From: Curtobacterium sp. VKM Ac-2865
GTDB taxonomy: Bacteria > Actinomycetota > Actinomycetes > Actinomycetales > Microbacteriaceae
Direction of reading: 5' to 3'
Assembly (NCBI RefSeq): GCF_015350905.1
Contig: NZ_JADKRZ010000007.1
Span: forward strand, 124,001-188,000
DNA: 64,000 nucleotides
This document shows positions 45,492-55,698 of the stretch, piece by piece. The position numbers and the translations under genes are program-made. Position 1 is the first letter of the stretch. Every line of letters starts with the position of its first letter. Below the pieces are notes generated by a model, which saw only the letters and a program-made list of their open reading frames with translations, had not been told where the DNA came from and searched no databases.

Positions 45492-46361
45492 TCAGCGCGG
45501 GAAGCCCGGCGGCCGCGCCCCCGCCGTCACCGTGGCGTCGGCGAGCGTCCGCGCGCGCGACCCGAACGCCCGCAGGTCCCGCGCACGCCGGAGCGCGACG
45601 ACTCCCGCGAGGAACTCCACCGCCGGCACCGGCGGCACCGGGTGCGCGTACTCGGCCACTTCGGCAGCGAGCGCGAGCGCGGTGGCGTCGCGGAGTGCGG
45701 GCTGCACGGACGATGCTCCGCGGAAGAACGCACCGAGCCGGTTCTCCAGGCGTTGCGGCAGCGCCCGGACATCGGCGACGGCAGCCCACCCGACGAGCGA
45801 CGGCGGCAGGAGCACCACCGGGTCGGCCGACCGCGGCAGCCGCTCGTGCTGCACGACCGTGCCCGCGAGCAGGTCCCCGAGCCGCCGGGGCCTCGACCCG
45901 AAGAGCGCCACGACCATCGCCACCGAGCCGAACGTCGTCCAGAGTTCGAGCACCCCGACGAGTGAGCGGGTGAACGCGTGCCGGAACGACACCGCGCCGC
46001 CGTCGACCCGCACGACCCGGGTGCCGAGGGCGTACCGCCCGACGCTCTTGCCCCGCGTCACGGTCTCGACGGCCGCGGGGACCAGCACGAGCACGGTGAC
46101 GAGCGAGGCGATCCCCAGCGCGGTGACCCACGCGTCGTCGACCCCGGCGGGGACGACCCGCAGGAACCCGAGCAGCAGCATGACGTACAGCGCGATCAGG
46201 CACGCGGCGTCGAGGAGCCCCGCTGCCAGCCGGAGCGCGATGCCCGCCGGGACGACGTCGAGCGCGACGGCCTCGCCGACGACGAGCTCGTCGGTGGTCT
46301 CGTCGAGGGCGCGGACGAAGCGGTCATCGGCGAGGTCCCGGGGCGTCCGTCGCTTCGGCAT
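45492..46361 (-). CDS. RDD family membrane protein
   Basis: A 289-residue protein. The RDD domain spans about 30-175: PAGIALRLAAGLLDAACLI (RDD-type Arg and Asp in TM1), a second helix near 75-95, and TRGKSVGRYALGTRVV followed by SFRHAFTRSLVG. The C-terminal cytoplasmic half (190-289) is Ala/Arg-rich without a known domain. RDD proteins are commonly found beside SpoIIM-like, DUF58 and MoxR genes, as here, but their function is poorly known; some transport ions. It is divergent from the SpoIIM-like gene with a 67-base spacer. Confidence 0.9.
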   Translation of the reverse strand: MPKRRTPRDLADDRFVRALDETTDELVVGEAVALDVVPAGIALRLAAGLLDAACLIALYVMLLLGFLRVVPAGVDDAWVTALGIASLVTVLVLVPAAVETVTRGKSVGRYALGTRVVRVDGGAVSFRHAFTRSLVGVLELWTTFGSVAMVVALFGSRPRRLGDLLAGTVVQHERLPRSADPVVLLPPSLVGWAAVADVRALPQRLENRLGAFFRGASSVQPALRDATALALAAEVAEYAHPVPPVPAVEFLAGVVALRRARDLRAFGSRARTLADATVTAGARPPGFPR

Positions 46362-46428
46362 GGTTCCATTGTGTCGGAACGGACCCGGCACGACCACGTC
46401 GGACCGGACGGCACGAGGGGGCAACGGC

Positions 46429-47424
46429 ATGGACCTGGACGCGTACGCGGCGACCCATCGTGACCAGTGGGACGAGCTCGACCACCTGACCCGCCGCCGA
46501 ACGACCTCAGGCGAGGACGTCGACCGTCTCCTCACCGGCTACCAGTCCGCCGCGACCGACCTCGCCCGCATCCGCGGTGTCGCCCCGCGCTCGGCGACCG
46601 GGGACCGGCTCTCGCTGCGGCTGTACCGCGCCCGGCTCCGCTTCACGGGCGCACCCACCGACCCGCTGACGATGCTCACCGCGTTCTTCGCGCTCCAGCT
46701 GCCGGCCGCGCTCTACCGGATCCGCTGGGTGACGATCTGGGTGACGGTCGCCACGGTCGCCATCGCGGTCGTCAGCGGCGTCTGGATCACCGAGACGCCG
46801 GGAGCCGTCGCCACGTTCGGCACCGACGCGGCCCTGCGCCAGTACGCCACCCAGGACTTCGTCGACTACTACTCCGACCACGGGCTCGGAGCGTTCTCCG
46901 CCCAGGTGTGGACGAACAACGCGTTCGTGGCGGCGCGGATGGTGGCCTTCGGCATCACGGGCCTGTTCGTGCCGGCAGCGGTCGGGCAGAACGCGCTGAA
47001 CCTCGGCGTGTCCGGGGCGATCATGCACTCCCAGGGGCGGCTCGGCGACTTCTTCCTCTACATCGCCCCGCACGGGCAGCTCGAGCTCTACTCGGTGTTC
47101 CTCGCGGCCGCTGCCGGGCTGATGATCTTCTGGTCCTGGGTCGCTCCCGGGCAGCGCACGCGAGCGCAGGCCCTCGCCGAGGACGGCCGCGCGCTCATCG
47201 CCGTGGCCATCGGCCTGGTGCTGACCCTGTTGCTGTCCGGCATCATCGAGGGCACCGTCACCCGCCAGGACTGGCCGTGGCCCGTGAAGATCGGCATCGG
47301 CACGATCGCCCTGGCCGCCGTGCTGGTCTACCAGTGGGTGATCGGCCGCCGTGCGTACCGGGCCGGGGAGCGCGGCGACGTCGAGGAGTTCGACCGCGGC
47401 ACCGCGGCCATCGTCGCCGGCTGA
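46429..47424 (+). CDS. Stage II sporulation protein M-like membrane protein
   Basis: A 331-residue integral membrane protein of the SpoIIM/DUF95 family. The N-terminus (1-80) is a soluble helical domain with DELDHLTRRRTTSGEDVDRLLTGYQ. Helices follow near 105-125, 170-195, 215-240, 250-275 and 285-305. TNNAFVAARMVAFGITGLFVP and IAPHGQLELYSVFLAAAAGL near 200-225 contain the conserved N-N and P-H-G-x-x-E signatures. GAGGGGGC precedes ATG 46429. Non-sporulating actinobacteria use these genes in an unknown envelope process with RDD and MoxR/DUF58 partners. Confidence 0.92.
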   Translation: MDLDAYAATHRDQWDELDHLTRRRTTSGEDVDRLLTGYQSAATDLARIRGVAPRSATGDRLSLRLYRARLRFTGAPTDPLTMLTAFFALQLPAALYRIRWVTIWVTVATVAIAVVSGVWITETPGAVATFGTDAALRQYATQDFVDYYSDHGLGAFSAQVWTNNAFVAARMVAFGITGLFVPAAVGQNALNLGVSGAIMHSQGRLGDFFLYIAPHGQLELYSVFLAAAAGLMIFWSWVAPGQRTRAQALAEDGRALIAVAIGLVLTLLLSGIIEGTVTRQDWPWPVKIGIGTIALAAVLVYQWVIGRRAYRAGERGDVEEFDRGTAAIVAG

Positions 47425-47458
47425 CCCGAGACCAGAGCGCGTCGCGCCCCGGCCCGAT

Positions 47459-47508
47459 CGTCGCGCCCCGTCACGGCGGGGCGCGACGTCCACAACGGGG
47501 CGCGACCC
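47459..47508 (+). repeat. Interspersed GC-rich element, copy B, forming a hairpin between convergent genes
   Basis: CGTCGCGCCCCG (47459-47470) pairs with 47477-47488 around a six-base loop. The segment 47477-47506 matches the inverse of 37508-37537 at 27 of 30 positions. It may also act as a bidirectional terminator between the SpoIIM-like and DUF58 genes. Confidence 0.8.
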
Positions 47509-47548
47509 GGAGCGGCGCGACCCGGACGCGACGTCCGTGGCGGACGGC

Positions 47549-48879
47549 TCAGAGCCTCCCGGCCGCCTTGGCGCGGAGGTACGCGTCGGCCACCAGCGGT
47601 GGCACCTGTTCCGGCGCACCGTGCACCACCTCGACCCCCGCACGTCGGGCGACGTCCGCGACGCCGTCGGCGTCGAGCAGGGACCGTTCTGCCGCGGCCC
47701 GGCGGTAGACGTCGCGACCACCGGACGGGAGGCTCGTCCCGCCTCCACCACGCCGCACGCCCCCGTCACGCCCCGCCATCGCAGCCACGGCCGGGTCGTC
47801 CACGGCCGTCACCACGACCGCGTGCCGCCGCGCGAGCGCGGGCAGCACCGTGAGCAGGTCCGCCGAGGCCCCGACGGAGTCGAGACTGGTCGCCAGCACC
47901 ACGAGGGACCGCTGCGTCGTGACGCTGTCCACCAGCGCCGGCACCGCGGACCAGTCCGTCGCGGCGAGTCCCGGCTCCGCGAGCGCGAGCGTCTCCCCGA
48001 ACCGCTGCACGACGTCGACGCGGGTGGCGCCGTGCACGCGTCCGCGCGGCCGGTCGTCGAGGACCACCAGGTCGACCCGGTCGCCGGCGGCCGCGGCCAG
48101 GGCACCGACGAGCAGGGCGGTCTCGATGAAGGTGTCCAGGCGGGGTTCGTCGCCGACACGCCCGGCTCCGGCACGCCCGGCGTCGACGACGACGATGACG
48201 CGCCGGTCCCGCTCGGGTCGCCAGGTGCGCACGACCAGGTCCTGCCGCCGTGCCGTCGCCCGCCAGTCGATCGAGCGGACGTCGTCGCCGCGCACGTAGT
48301 CGCGCAGGGAGTCGAACTCGGTGCCGTGGCCGCGGAGCTGCAGCGTCGTCTCGCCGTCGAGCTCCCGGAGCCGGGCGAGCCGCGAGGGCAGGTGCCGTCG
48401 CGACCGGAACGGCGGCGTCACGACGAGTTCGGCGGGCGCCGGGACGACCCGCTGCCGTGCGGCGAGCCCGAGCGGCCCGAACGCGCGCACGGCGACCCCG
48501 GCGCTCCGACGACGTCCGCGCCGGAAGGGCGTGAAGCGCATCCTGGCGGTGCGGCGCTCCTCGGCGGGGACGGTCATCCGGATCCGTCGCGGAGCGTGGC
48601 CGGCGGAGGGCTCCCACATGTCGCGGACCACGGCGCGCAGGGGGCGACGGCCGTCGTTCGCCAGGACGAGCGTCGCGTCGGCGACGGTGTCCCGCCGGGC
48701 CAACCGGGGCATCCGCCGCTCGACCCGCACGGCCCGCAGGTCGGCGGCGAGCAGCACGTCCAGCACCGCGGCGAGCACGACGACGCCCGCCCACGCGACA
48801 CCGCCCCACCCGCTGCCGAGCAGCACGGTGGGGACGATCGCGACGGCGAGGAGCGCGACGAACCGGCCGGAGATCGCCA

Positions 48880-48880
<1 letters not shown>
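47549..48880 (-). CDS. DUF58 domain protein
   Basis: A 443-residue protein with two N-terminal membrane helices (about 7-25 and 28-46) and a cytoplasmic region. The DUF58 signature is YVRGDDVRSIDWRATARRQDLVVRTW near 190-215. The later part resembles a von Willebrand A fold (VIVVVDAGRAG near 222-232, metal site DxSxS replaced by DAGRAG). DUF58 proteins are partners of MoxR ATPases and may present targets or bind client proteins. GTG 48878-48880 overlaps the moxR stop by one base (TAGTG). It is the last gene of the MoxR operon. Confidence 0.92.
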
Positions 48881-49871
<991 letters not shown>

Positions 49872-49875
<4 letters not shown>

Positions 49876-51182
49876 GGTCGTCCTCCTGGTCGGGGGTCGG
49901 TCAGATGTGCGGGTCCGGTGGTGGTCGGGTCCACCGGCCGGGAGGCTCGTGGTGCGTCCCCGGCGACGGCTCGCCGGATGGTGCGTCCCAGGTCGTCGAC
50001 CGCGGCCGCGCCGTCGACGAGCGCGCGGTCGTCCGGCGTCGGACCGCCGACGAGCACGGCGCCGACGTGCGTCACCGGCAGGCCGGTGGCGTCGGCGGCA
50101 CGGCGGACGACCTCGTCGACGTGGGCGGAGCGGGGGAGCCCGAGCGACCGACCGATCCGGCGGAGGGCAGCGACCCGGAGGGTGTCGAGCGCGTGGGTGC
50201 GGTCGCGGGTCCTGGCGTAGAGGCGCGCTCGGCCCTCGGTCGTCTCCGAGGCGCGCACCACGACCGGCATCGACTCGACGACGAGCGGGCCGAGCCGACG
50301 CCCGCGCCACACGCCGGCTGCGACGGCCACCGCGGCGAGCATGCCGATCGCGCTGGGCACCCACGGGGGAGCGAGGTCGCCGAGCGAGGGCGCGGCGTCG
50401 GTGCTGCCGGCCTTCGGCACGTACCAGGACAGGTGGTCGGCGCCGCCGAGCAGGCCGAGCGCCAGCGACGCGTTCCCGGCGGTCGTGACGGTGTCGTTGC
50501 GGAGCGCCCCGGTGGTGCCGACGAGCGTCACGGTGCCGGTGGGGGTGTCGGTCCGGACGAGTCCCCAGACGCGGGCGGACCCCGTGCCGTCCGGGGCGCA
50601 GCGCGTGCCGGCCGACGCCCGCACGGTGTACCCGGAGCCGGTCGGGGTGACGGACCGGGCCGTCCGCGCCGCCGGGATCCCGCACGCCGCGGTCGAGACC
50701 GGTTCGGTGGAGTCGACGGGGCCGGCCGGTTCGGCGTCGACGCGGAAGGACTCGAGGACGCCGGGGTCGGAGGTGACGAGCACGACGTCCGACGCGGCAC
50801 GGGCGATGCGTCGGGCGACACCCGCGGAGAGCACGCCGGCGGAGTCGTCCACCAGGACCGTGCCGTCGGGGTCGATCCGGTCGGCGTCCCGCACCACGTC
50901 GACGGTGGTGCCGCGCTGTTCGAGGACCCGGACGAGCGCCTTTGAGCCGCTCGCCGTCGACGACCCGGGGTCGAGCGGTGTGTCGGAGGGGCCGGACCCG
51001 CTGCCGACCGCCGCCGTGACCGCCGCGAGCAGGAGCCCGACCAGCACGATGGCGAGCCAGAAGACGACGCGGAACCGGCGGCCTCCGCGCTGGCCGTCCG
51101 GCGTCGGTGCACCTGGACCGGCGGTGGCGCGCTCGGCCGCCGCCGCCGCCGTCCGCGCCGGCGTCGTGGTGGTGGCGCTCAC
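49872..51182 (-). CDS. DUF4350 domain membrane protein
   Basis: A 436-residue protein with a helix near 38-58 and a second near 265-285. Between them is the DUF4350 domain, a solute-binding or ThuA-like fold with SGSKALVRVLEQRGTTVDVVRD near 75-97 and DGTVLVDDSAGVLS near 103-116. The C-terminal cytoplasmic part (290-436) is Arg/Asp/Ala-rich. DUF4350 genes are regular members of MoxR-DUF58-DUF4129 operons. GTG start at 51180-51182 overlaps the preceding stop. Two cysteines in the external part (CGIPA and RCAPD) may pair. Confidence 0.88.
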
Positions 51183-51820
51183 GCGGGGACCGCCGGGACG
51201 TCCGACCTGGCCGGTCGCGCCGTGCGGAGACGGCTCTCGGTGTCGAGGACCTGGCGCGCTGCGGCCTCGTCGGTGTCGAGCCCGAGGTACCGCACGGCGT
51301 CGAACGTCGTCGCTGCCCGGTGCAGGTCGTCGCTGAACGCCGGGAACGGCCGGGACGCCCGGACCGCGATCGCGCTCGCGGTGGCTCCGGGGACGTCGGG
51401 GACCAGGTCGCGCTCACCGAGGCCGCGTGCGACGGCCCGGTAGCCCTCGAGCACGGCGGTCGACCAGTCCCCGGCGCGCAGGGCCGCGCGGGCGGCGTCG
51501 GCGATGGCGGCGGCCGAGCGCAGGTCGTCGTCGTCGAGGACCCCGCGGGCGTCGTCGGCCCGGAGCCGGGCGCGGCGTCGGGGGAGCCCACGCGAGACGA
51601 CCACGAGCACGACCACCGCGACGAGCACCACGATCGCCACGACGAGCAGCGTGCGGCTGACGCCGGCACCACCGAAGCCGTCGGGGCGGAGCGAGCCGAA
51701 CCACTCCAGGACGTCCCGCGAGGCCCGGTCCCACCAGGTCACGTGGGCACCGCTGTACTCGCCACGCTCGAGCTCCCGCTCGAGGAGCCGTCGGGCCTGT
51801 CCGGGGTCGACGCTCGTCAT
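51179..51820 (-). CDS. DUF4129 domain membrane protein
   Basis: A 213-residue protein with one central helix near 55-77 (LLVVAIVVLVAVVVLVVV). The cytoplasmic C-terminal half has the DUF4129 pattern AGDWSTAVLEGYRAVARGLGERDLV near 118-142 and LGLDTDEAAARQVLD. The outside N-terminal part has TSVDPGQARRLLERELERGEY. Known only as a conserved partner in MoxR-type operons. The ATG at 51818-51820 overlaps the upstream stop (ATGA). Confidence 0.9.
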   Translation of the reverse strand: MTSVDPGQARRLLERELERGEYSGAHVTWWDRASRDVLEWFGSLRPDGFGGAGVSRTLLVVAIVVLVAVVVLVVVSRGLPRRRARLRADDARGVLDDDDLRSAAAIADAARAALRAGDWSTAVLEGYRAVARGLGERDLVPDVPGATASAIAVRASRPFPAFSDDLHRAATTFDAVRYLGLDTDEAAARQVLDTESRLRTARPARSDVPAVPA

Positions 51821-53211
51821 CCCCGCCCGTCCGGTCGTGACGGTCCCCACTGCGGCGGTTGCTGCTGTCCACCCCACTGCTGCGGCTGCTGGCCCAGCGG
51901 CGGCTGCTGACCCCACGGTGGCGGCGGCGGTCCCCACGGCTGCTGCGGCTGCTGCGGCCACGGGCGCTGCGCGACGGGCTCTGCCGGCGCGAACGGGTCC
52001 GTCGGCTGGCCGGTCTCCAGGTGCGCGGCGATGCGCTGGTCGAGGGCCTCGGTCCGGATGCGGCGGTCGATCGACAGGAAGGTGGTGACGGAAGCGCTCA
52101 GGACGTCCGTGATGCACTGCACCGCGATGGTCAGGAGACTGCCGACCACGAGCGCGACGACGGCCCCGGCCGACAGGCTCCCCGGGCGCCCGGTGGTCTG
52201 GCCGAGCGGGTCGAACACGCCCGAGAAGAGCGAGACGCCGAGGGTGAGCGGCGTGCTCGCGATGCCGGCCACGATGCTGAAGGCGAACTGCACCAGGAGC
52301 AGGATGCCGAACGTCCGCCAGAAGGCCCCGCGGGTCAGGCGCCACGACTGTGCGGCGGCGGAGAAGACCCCGCGGCCCTCGAGCGCGATCGTCGGCACCG
52401 TGAAGGCGAACCGCGTCGCGAAGAACGCCACGAGCAGCCCGAAGACGAGCCCGAGCCCCAGGAGCGCCAGGAAGAACCCGCCGATCGCGGTGTCCGTCGC
52501 GCCGAGGGCCCCGAAGAACCCGATCAGCACGACCAGGAACACCACGCCGATCACCGCGCCGGCCGCGAGCTGCAGGAGCATCCACCACAGCACCGACAGC
52601 CGCCGGCCCTCGAGGAGCCCCCAGAGCCCGCGGAACGTGCCGCGCCGGCCGAGCACCCGCTGCCCGGTGTCGACCGCGACGGGCGCGACGAGGAACCCGC
52701 GTGCCAGGAACGCCAGGAACGGCACCCCGACCGCGAGCAGCAGGTACAGCGTGACCGAGCCGGCGGCGATCGCGTCGGCGTCCGTGCCGCCGCCCGTCCC
52801 CGTGCCGGTCTCGGTGCCGATCGCGGAGAGCATCCGCTCCTGCAGGGACCGCTGCCCGAGCGTGGTGGCGATGGTGGACGCCAGGCCGAGCACGCCGGAG
52901 AGCAGCAGGCTCCAGAGGAGCAGCACGCGCGCGTTCCGTCGGAACACCGTGAACGCGCCGGCCAGCACGTCACCGAGCCCGAGCGGGCGCAGCGGGATCA
53001 CCGGGCGTGACGGCGGCGTCGGACCGGACCCGTGCCCTGGACCCGACCCCGTCGGGGACGGTGGCGGCGTCGTGCCGTACCGGGGGCCTCCCGGCTGCGG
53101 TCCCTGCTGCCCACCGGACTGCTGCTGCCCGCCGGACTGCTGCCCACCTGGCTGCTGTCCACCGGCAGGGGCCCCGCCTGCCCCTGGTGCGTGCCATCCA
53201 TCGCCGGCCAT
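51817..53211 (-). CDS. Glycerophosphoryl diester phosphodiesterase membrane-domain protein
   Basis: A 464-residue membrane protein. The N-terminal 75 residues and the last 50 are low-complexity Gly/Pro/Gln (GGQQPGGQQ and PQQPQQPW), so only the middle is conserved. Residues about 80-400 have six hydrophobic helices and RPLGLGDVLAGAFTVFRRNARVLL, typical of the GPDPase membrane domain family (no catalytic phosphodiesterase domain is visible). These proteins often precede DUF4129/DUF4350/MoxR/DUF58 genes. ATG 53209-53211 follows GAGGGGGG. It opens the operon and is divergent from mtrA. Confidence 0.86.
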   Translation of the reverse strand: MAGDGWHAPGAGGAPAGGQQPGGQQSGGQQQSGGQQGPQPGGPRYGTTPPPSPTGSGPGHGSGPTPPSRPVIPLRPLGLGDVLAGAFTVFRRNARVLLLWSLLLSGVLGLASTIATTLGQRSLQERMLSAIGTETGTGTGGGTDADAIAAGSVTLYLLLAVGVPFLAFLARGFLVAPVAVDTGQRVLGRRGTFRGLWGLLEGRRLSVLWWMLLQLAAGAVIGVVFLVVLIGFFGALGATDTAIGGFFLALLGLGLVFGLLVAFFATRFAFTVPTIALEGRGVFSAAAQSWRLTRGAFWRTFGILLLVQFAFSIVAGIASTPLTLGVSLFSGVFDPLGQTTGRPGSLSAGAVVALVVGSLLTIAVQCITDVLSASVTTFLSIDRRIRTEALDQRIAAHLETGQPTDPFAPAEPVAQRPWPQQPQQPWGPPPPPWGQQPPLGQQPQQWGGQQQPPQWGPSRPDGRG

Positions 53212-53356
53212 CGGACCGCCCCCCTCACGTCGGCCGCGCAGGGAACACGCGGACCAGTCCATCATGGCGGAGAACCCGGCGTGATGGGCGCTCGGCTATC
53301 GTGAGCGGACGGTGCCTGCCCGGGCACCCCCGCACGCCACCCGGAGTCCACATCAC

Positions 53357-54031
53357 ATGACACCGCGCATCCTCGTCGTCGACGACGACCAGGCCCTCGC
53401 CGAGATGATCGGCATCGTCCTCCGCGCCGAGGGATACGAGCCCGAGTTCAGCGGCGACGGCAACGACGCCGTCGAGGCCTTCCACGCGACGAAGCCCGAC
53501 CTCGTGCTCCTCGACGTCATGCTCCCGGGCATCGACGGCATCGAGGTGTGCCGCCGGATCCGCGCCGAGAGCGGCACGCCGATCATCATGCTCACCGCCA
53601 AGGGCGACACGTCCGACGTCGTCGCCGGCCTCGAGAACGGTGCCGACGACTACGTGGTCAAGCCCTTCAACCCGAAGGAGCTCGTCGCCCGGATCCGCAC
53701 CCGCCTGCGGCCGACCGCGTCCGACGCGACCGTCCTGCACGTCGGCGACCTGGTCGTCGACGTCCCCGGGCACGAGGTCCGCCGCGGGGACGCCGTGATC
53801 GCGCTGACCCCGCTCGAGTTCGACCTGCTGCGCGCCCTCGCCGAGAAGCCGAACCAGGTCTTCACCCGCGAGATGCTGCTCGAACAGGTCTGGGGCTACC
53901 ACTACAAGGCCGACACCCGCCTGGTCAACGTGCACGTGCAGCGACTCCGCGCGAAGATCGAGCACGACCCCGACGCGCCGCGCATCGTGACCACCGTCCG
54001 CGGCGTCGGCTACCGCGCCGGGGGAGCCTGA
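53357..54031 (+). CDS. mtrA: Response regulator MtrA
   Basis: OmpR-type response regulator, 224 residues. The receiver domain has the acidic pocket VVDDD at 8-12, phospho-acceptor Asp53 in LVLLDVMLPGIDG, Thr80 and Lys102 in VVKPFNPKE. A winged-helix DNA-binding domain follows with LTPLEFDLLRALAEKPNQVF near 153-172 and LVNVHVQRLRAKIE near 192-205. MtrA controls cell-wall metabolism, division and osmotic response in actinobacteria. ATG 53357 starts about 50 bases after TATCGT in the divergent spacer (53212-53356), a possible -10. MtrB follows after 5 bases. Confidence 0.96.
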   Translation: MTPRILVVDDDQALAEMIGIVLRAEGYEPEFSGDGNDAVEAFHATKPDLVLLDVMLPGIDGIEVCRRIRAESGTPIIMLTAKGDTSDVVAGLENGADDYVVKPFNPKELVARIRTRLRPTASDATVLHVGDLVVDVPGHEVRRGDAVIALTPLEFDLLRALAEKPNQVFTREMLLEQVWGYHYKADTRLVNVHVQRLRAKIEHDPDAPRIVTTVRGVGYRAGGA

Positions 54032-54036
54032 GCACC

Positions 54037-55698
54037 GTGCCGAGCTCGTCCGGGCAGCCGTCCCTGTCGCGGGCGCGTCGACGGCTCCGGGCATGGGCCA
54101 GGCGGGGCTGGCGGGGCATCGCGTTCTTCTGGCGGCGTTCCCTGATGTTCCGGTCGGTGGCCATCACGGTCACCACCACCGGACTCGCCGTCGCGATCAT
54201 CGGCACCGCCGTGATGCTGAGCATCTCGAGCAACGTGTACTCGCAGCGCCGCGACCAGATCGAGGCCGAGTCGGCCCGTGCCACCAACGTCGCACAGGGC
54301 ATCTTCGACGCCGCCACCGCCGCCGAGGACAACAACCAGTCCGAGCTCGAGACGCTGCAGAACGAGGCGCAGCGGGCGATCCTGTCGAACACCACGAGCC
54401 CGGGCGGCACGAGCATCGCGATCGAGCGCTCGCCCCGGTCGTCCGGCCCGCAGACGCTGCAGAACCTGGCGAGCCAGGACTTCCCCGACGCCGTCATCAC
54501 CGACGAGCTCCGGAGCGAGGTCGCGAAGAACACCGGCAAGCTCAGCCTGCAGGCCGTCCGGCTCGAGGACGACGGGCGCCGGCAGCCAGGGCTCGCCGTC
54601 GGGTCGACGCTGCAGATCCCGAGCGCCGGCCAGTACGAGCTGTACCTGGTCTACGACCTGTCCGACGCCCAGCAGACCCTCGACTTCGTGTCGCAGACGC
54701 TGTCGATCGGCGGTGTGGCACTCATCGTGCTCATCGCCCTCGTCACCTCGCTCGTCGTCCGGCTCGTCGTCGTGCCGATCCGCGGCGCGGCGGAGACCAG
54801 CCGGAAGATCGCGTCGGGACGGCTCGACGAGCGCATCCCGGTGCGCGGGCAGGACGACGTCGCAACCCTCGCGCGGAGCTTCAACGGGATGGCCGACGCC
54901 GTCAGCCGGCAGATCACCCAGCTCGCCGAGCTGTCCCGGGTGCAGCAGCGCTTCGTGTCCGACGTCTCCCACGAGCTGCGCACCCCGCTCACCACGATCC
55001 GCCTGGCCGGTGACGTGCTCTACGACGCACGGCACGCCTTCGAACCGGCGGTCGGGCGCTCGGCCGAGCTCCTGCACGACCAGATCGACCGCTTCGAGCT
55101 GCTCCTGTCCGACCTCCTCGAGATCTCCCGCTACGACGCACAGGCCGTCGAGCTCGAGACCGAGCCCGTCGTGCCGGCGTCGCTGACGGCCGACATCGTC
55201 GACGAGTTCCGCCCGCTCGCCGAGCGCGCCGGCGTCGAGCTCGTTCTCGCGACTCCGGGCGGCCACACCACCATGCAGCTCGACGGCCGCCGCATCCGCC
55301 GCATCCTGCGCAACCTGGTCGGCAACGCCGTCGAGCACGGGGACGGCAAGCCCGTGCACGTGGTCGTCGACAGCGACGCCAGGACCGTGGCCGTCGCCGT
55401 GCGGGACCACGGCGTCGGGATGCCCCCGGAGGACACCGCCCGCGTGTTCGACCGGTTCTGGCGCGCGGACCCCAGCCGCAAGCGCACCATCGGCGGCACG
55501 GGCCTCGGCCTGGCGATCAGCCTCGGCGACGCGAACCTGCACGGCGGCCGCATCGACGTGTGGTCGCGGCCGGGCGAGGGCTCCGCGTTCGTGCTCACCG
55601 TGCCGCGCACCGGGCAGGAGAGCTCGGCGACGTCGGCCATCCCGCTGCCGGAACTCGACGAACACTACGACGGCCCACGCGGAGGAGGCACCCGATGA
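54037..55698 (+). CDS. mtrB: Sensor histidine kinase MtrB
   Basis: Partner of MtrA, 553 residues. TM1 is near 40-60, a periplasmic sensor region spans 60-225, and TM2 is near 228-250. HAMP follows (VVPIRGAAETSRKIASG and DVATLARSFNGMADAVS), then HisKA with SDVSHELRTPLTTIRLAG (His312) and HATPase_c with NLVGNAVEHG, VRDHGVGMPPED and GGTGLGLAISLGDANLHGG. This is the complete kinase layout. GTG 54037 follows GGGGAG. The stop overlaps the lpqB start by four bases (ATGA). Confidence 0.96.
   Translation: MPSSSGQPSLSRARRRLRAWARRGWRGIAFFWRRSLMFRSVAITVTTTGLAVAIIGTAVMLSISSNVYSQRRDQIEAESARATNVAQGIFDAATAAEDNNQSELETLQNEAQRAILSNTTSPGGTSIAIERSPRSSGPQTLQNLASQDFPDAVITDELRSEVAKNTGKLSLQAVRLEDDGRRQPGLAVGSTLQIPSAGQYELYLVYDLSDAQQTLDFVSQTLSIGGVALIVLIALVTSLVVRLVVVPIRGAAETSRKIASGRLDERIPVRGQDDVATLARSFNGMADAVSRQITQLAELSRVQQRFVSDVSHELRTPLTTIRLAGDVLYDARHAFEPAVGRSAELLHDQIDRFELLLSDLLEISRYDAQAVELETEPVVPASLTADIVDEFRPLAERAGVELVLATPGGHTTMQLDGRRIRRILRNLVGNAVEHGDGKPVHVVVDSDARTVAVAVRDHGVGMPPEDTARVFDRFWRADPSRKRTIGGTGLGLAISLGDANLHGGRIDVWSRPGEGSAFVLTVPRTGQESSATSAIPLPELDEHYDGPRGGGTR

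Noticed and set aside
45304..46428. Upstream in-frame extension of the SpoIIM-like gene
   Set aside because: It would cover a terminator, a palindrome and the antisense of the RDD gene; ATG 46429 has its own GAGGGGG ribosome site and fits the family start.
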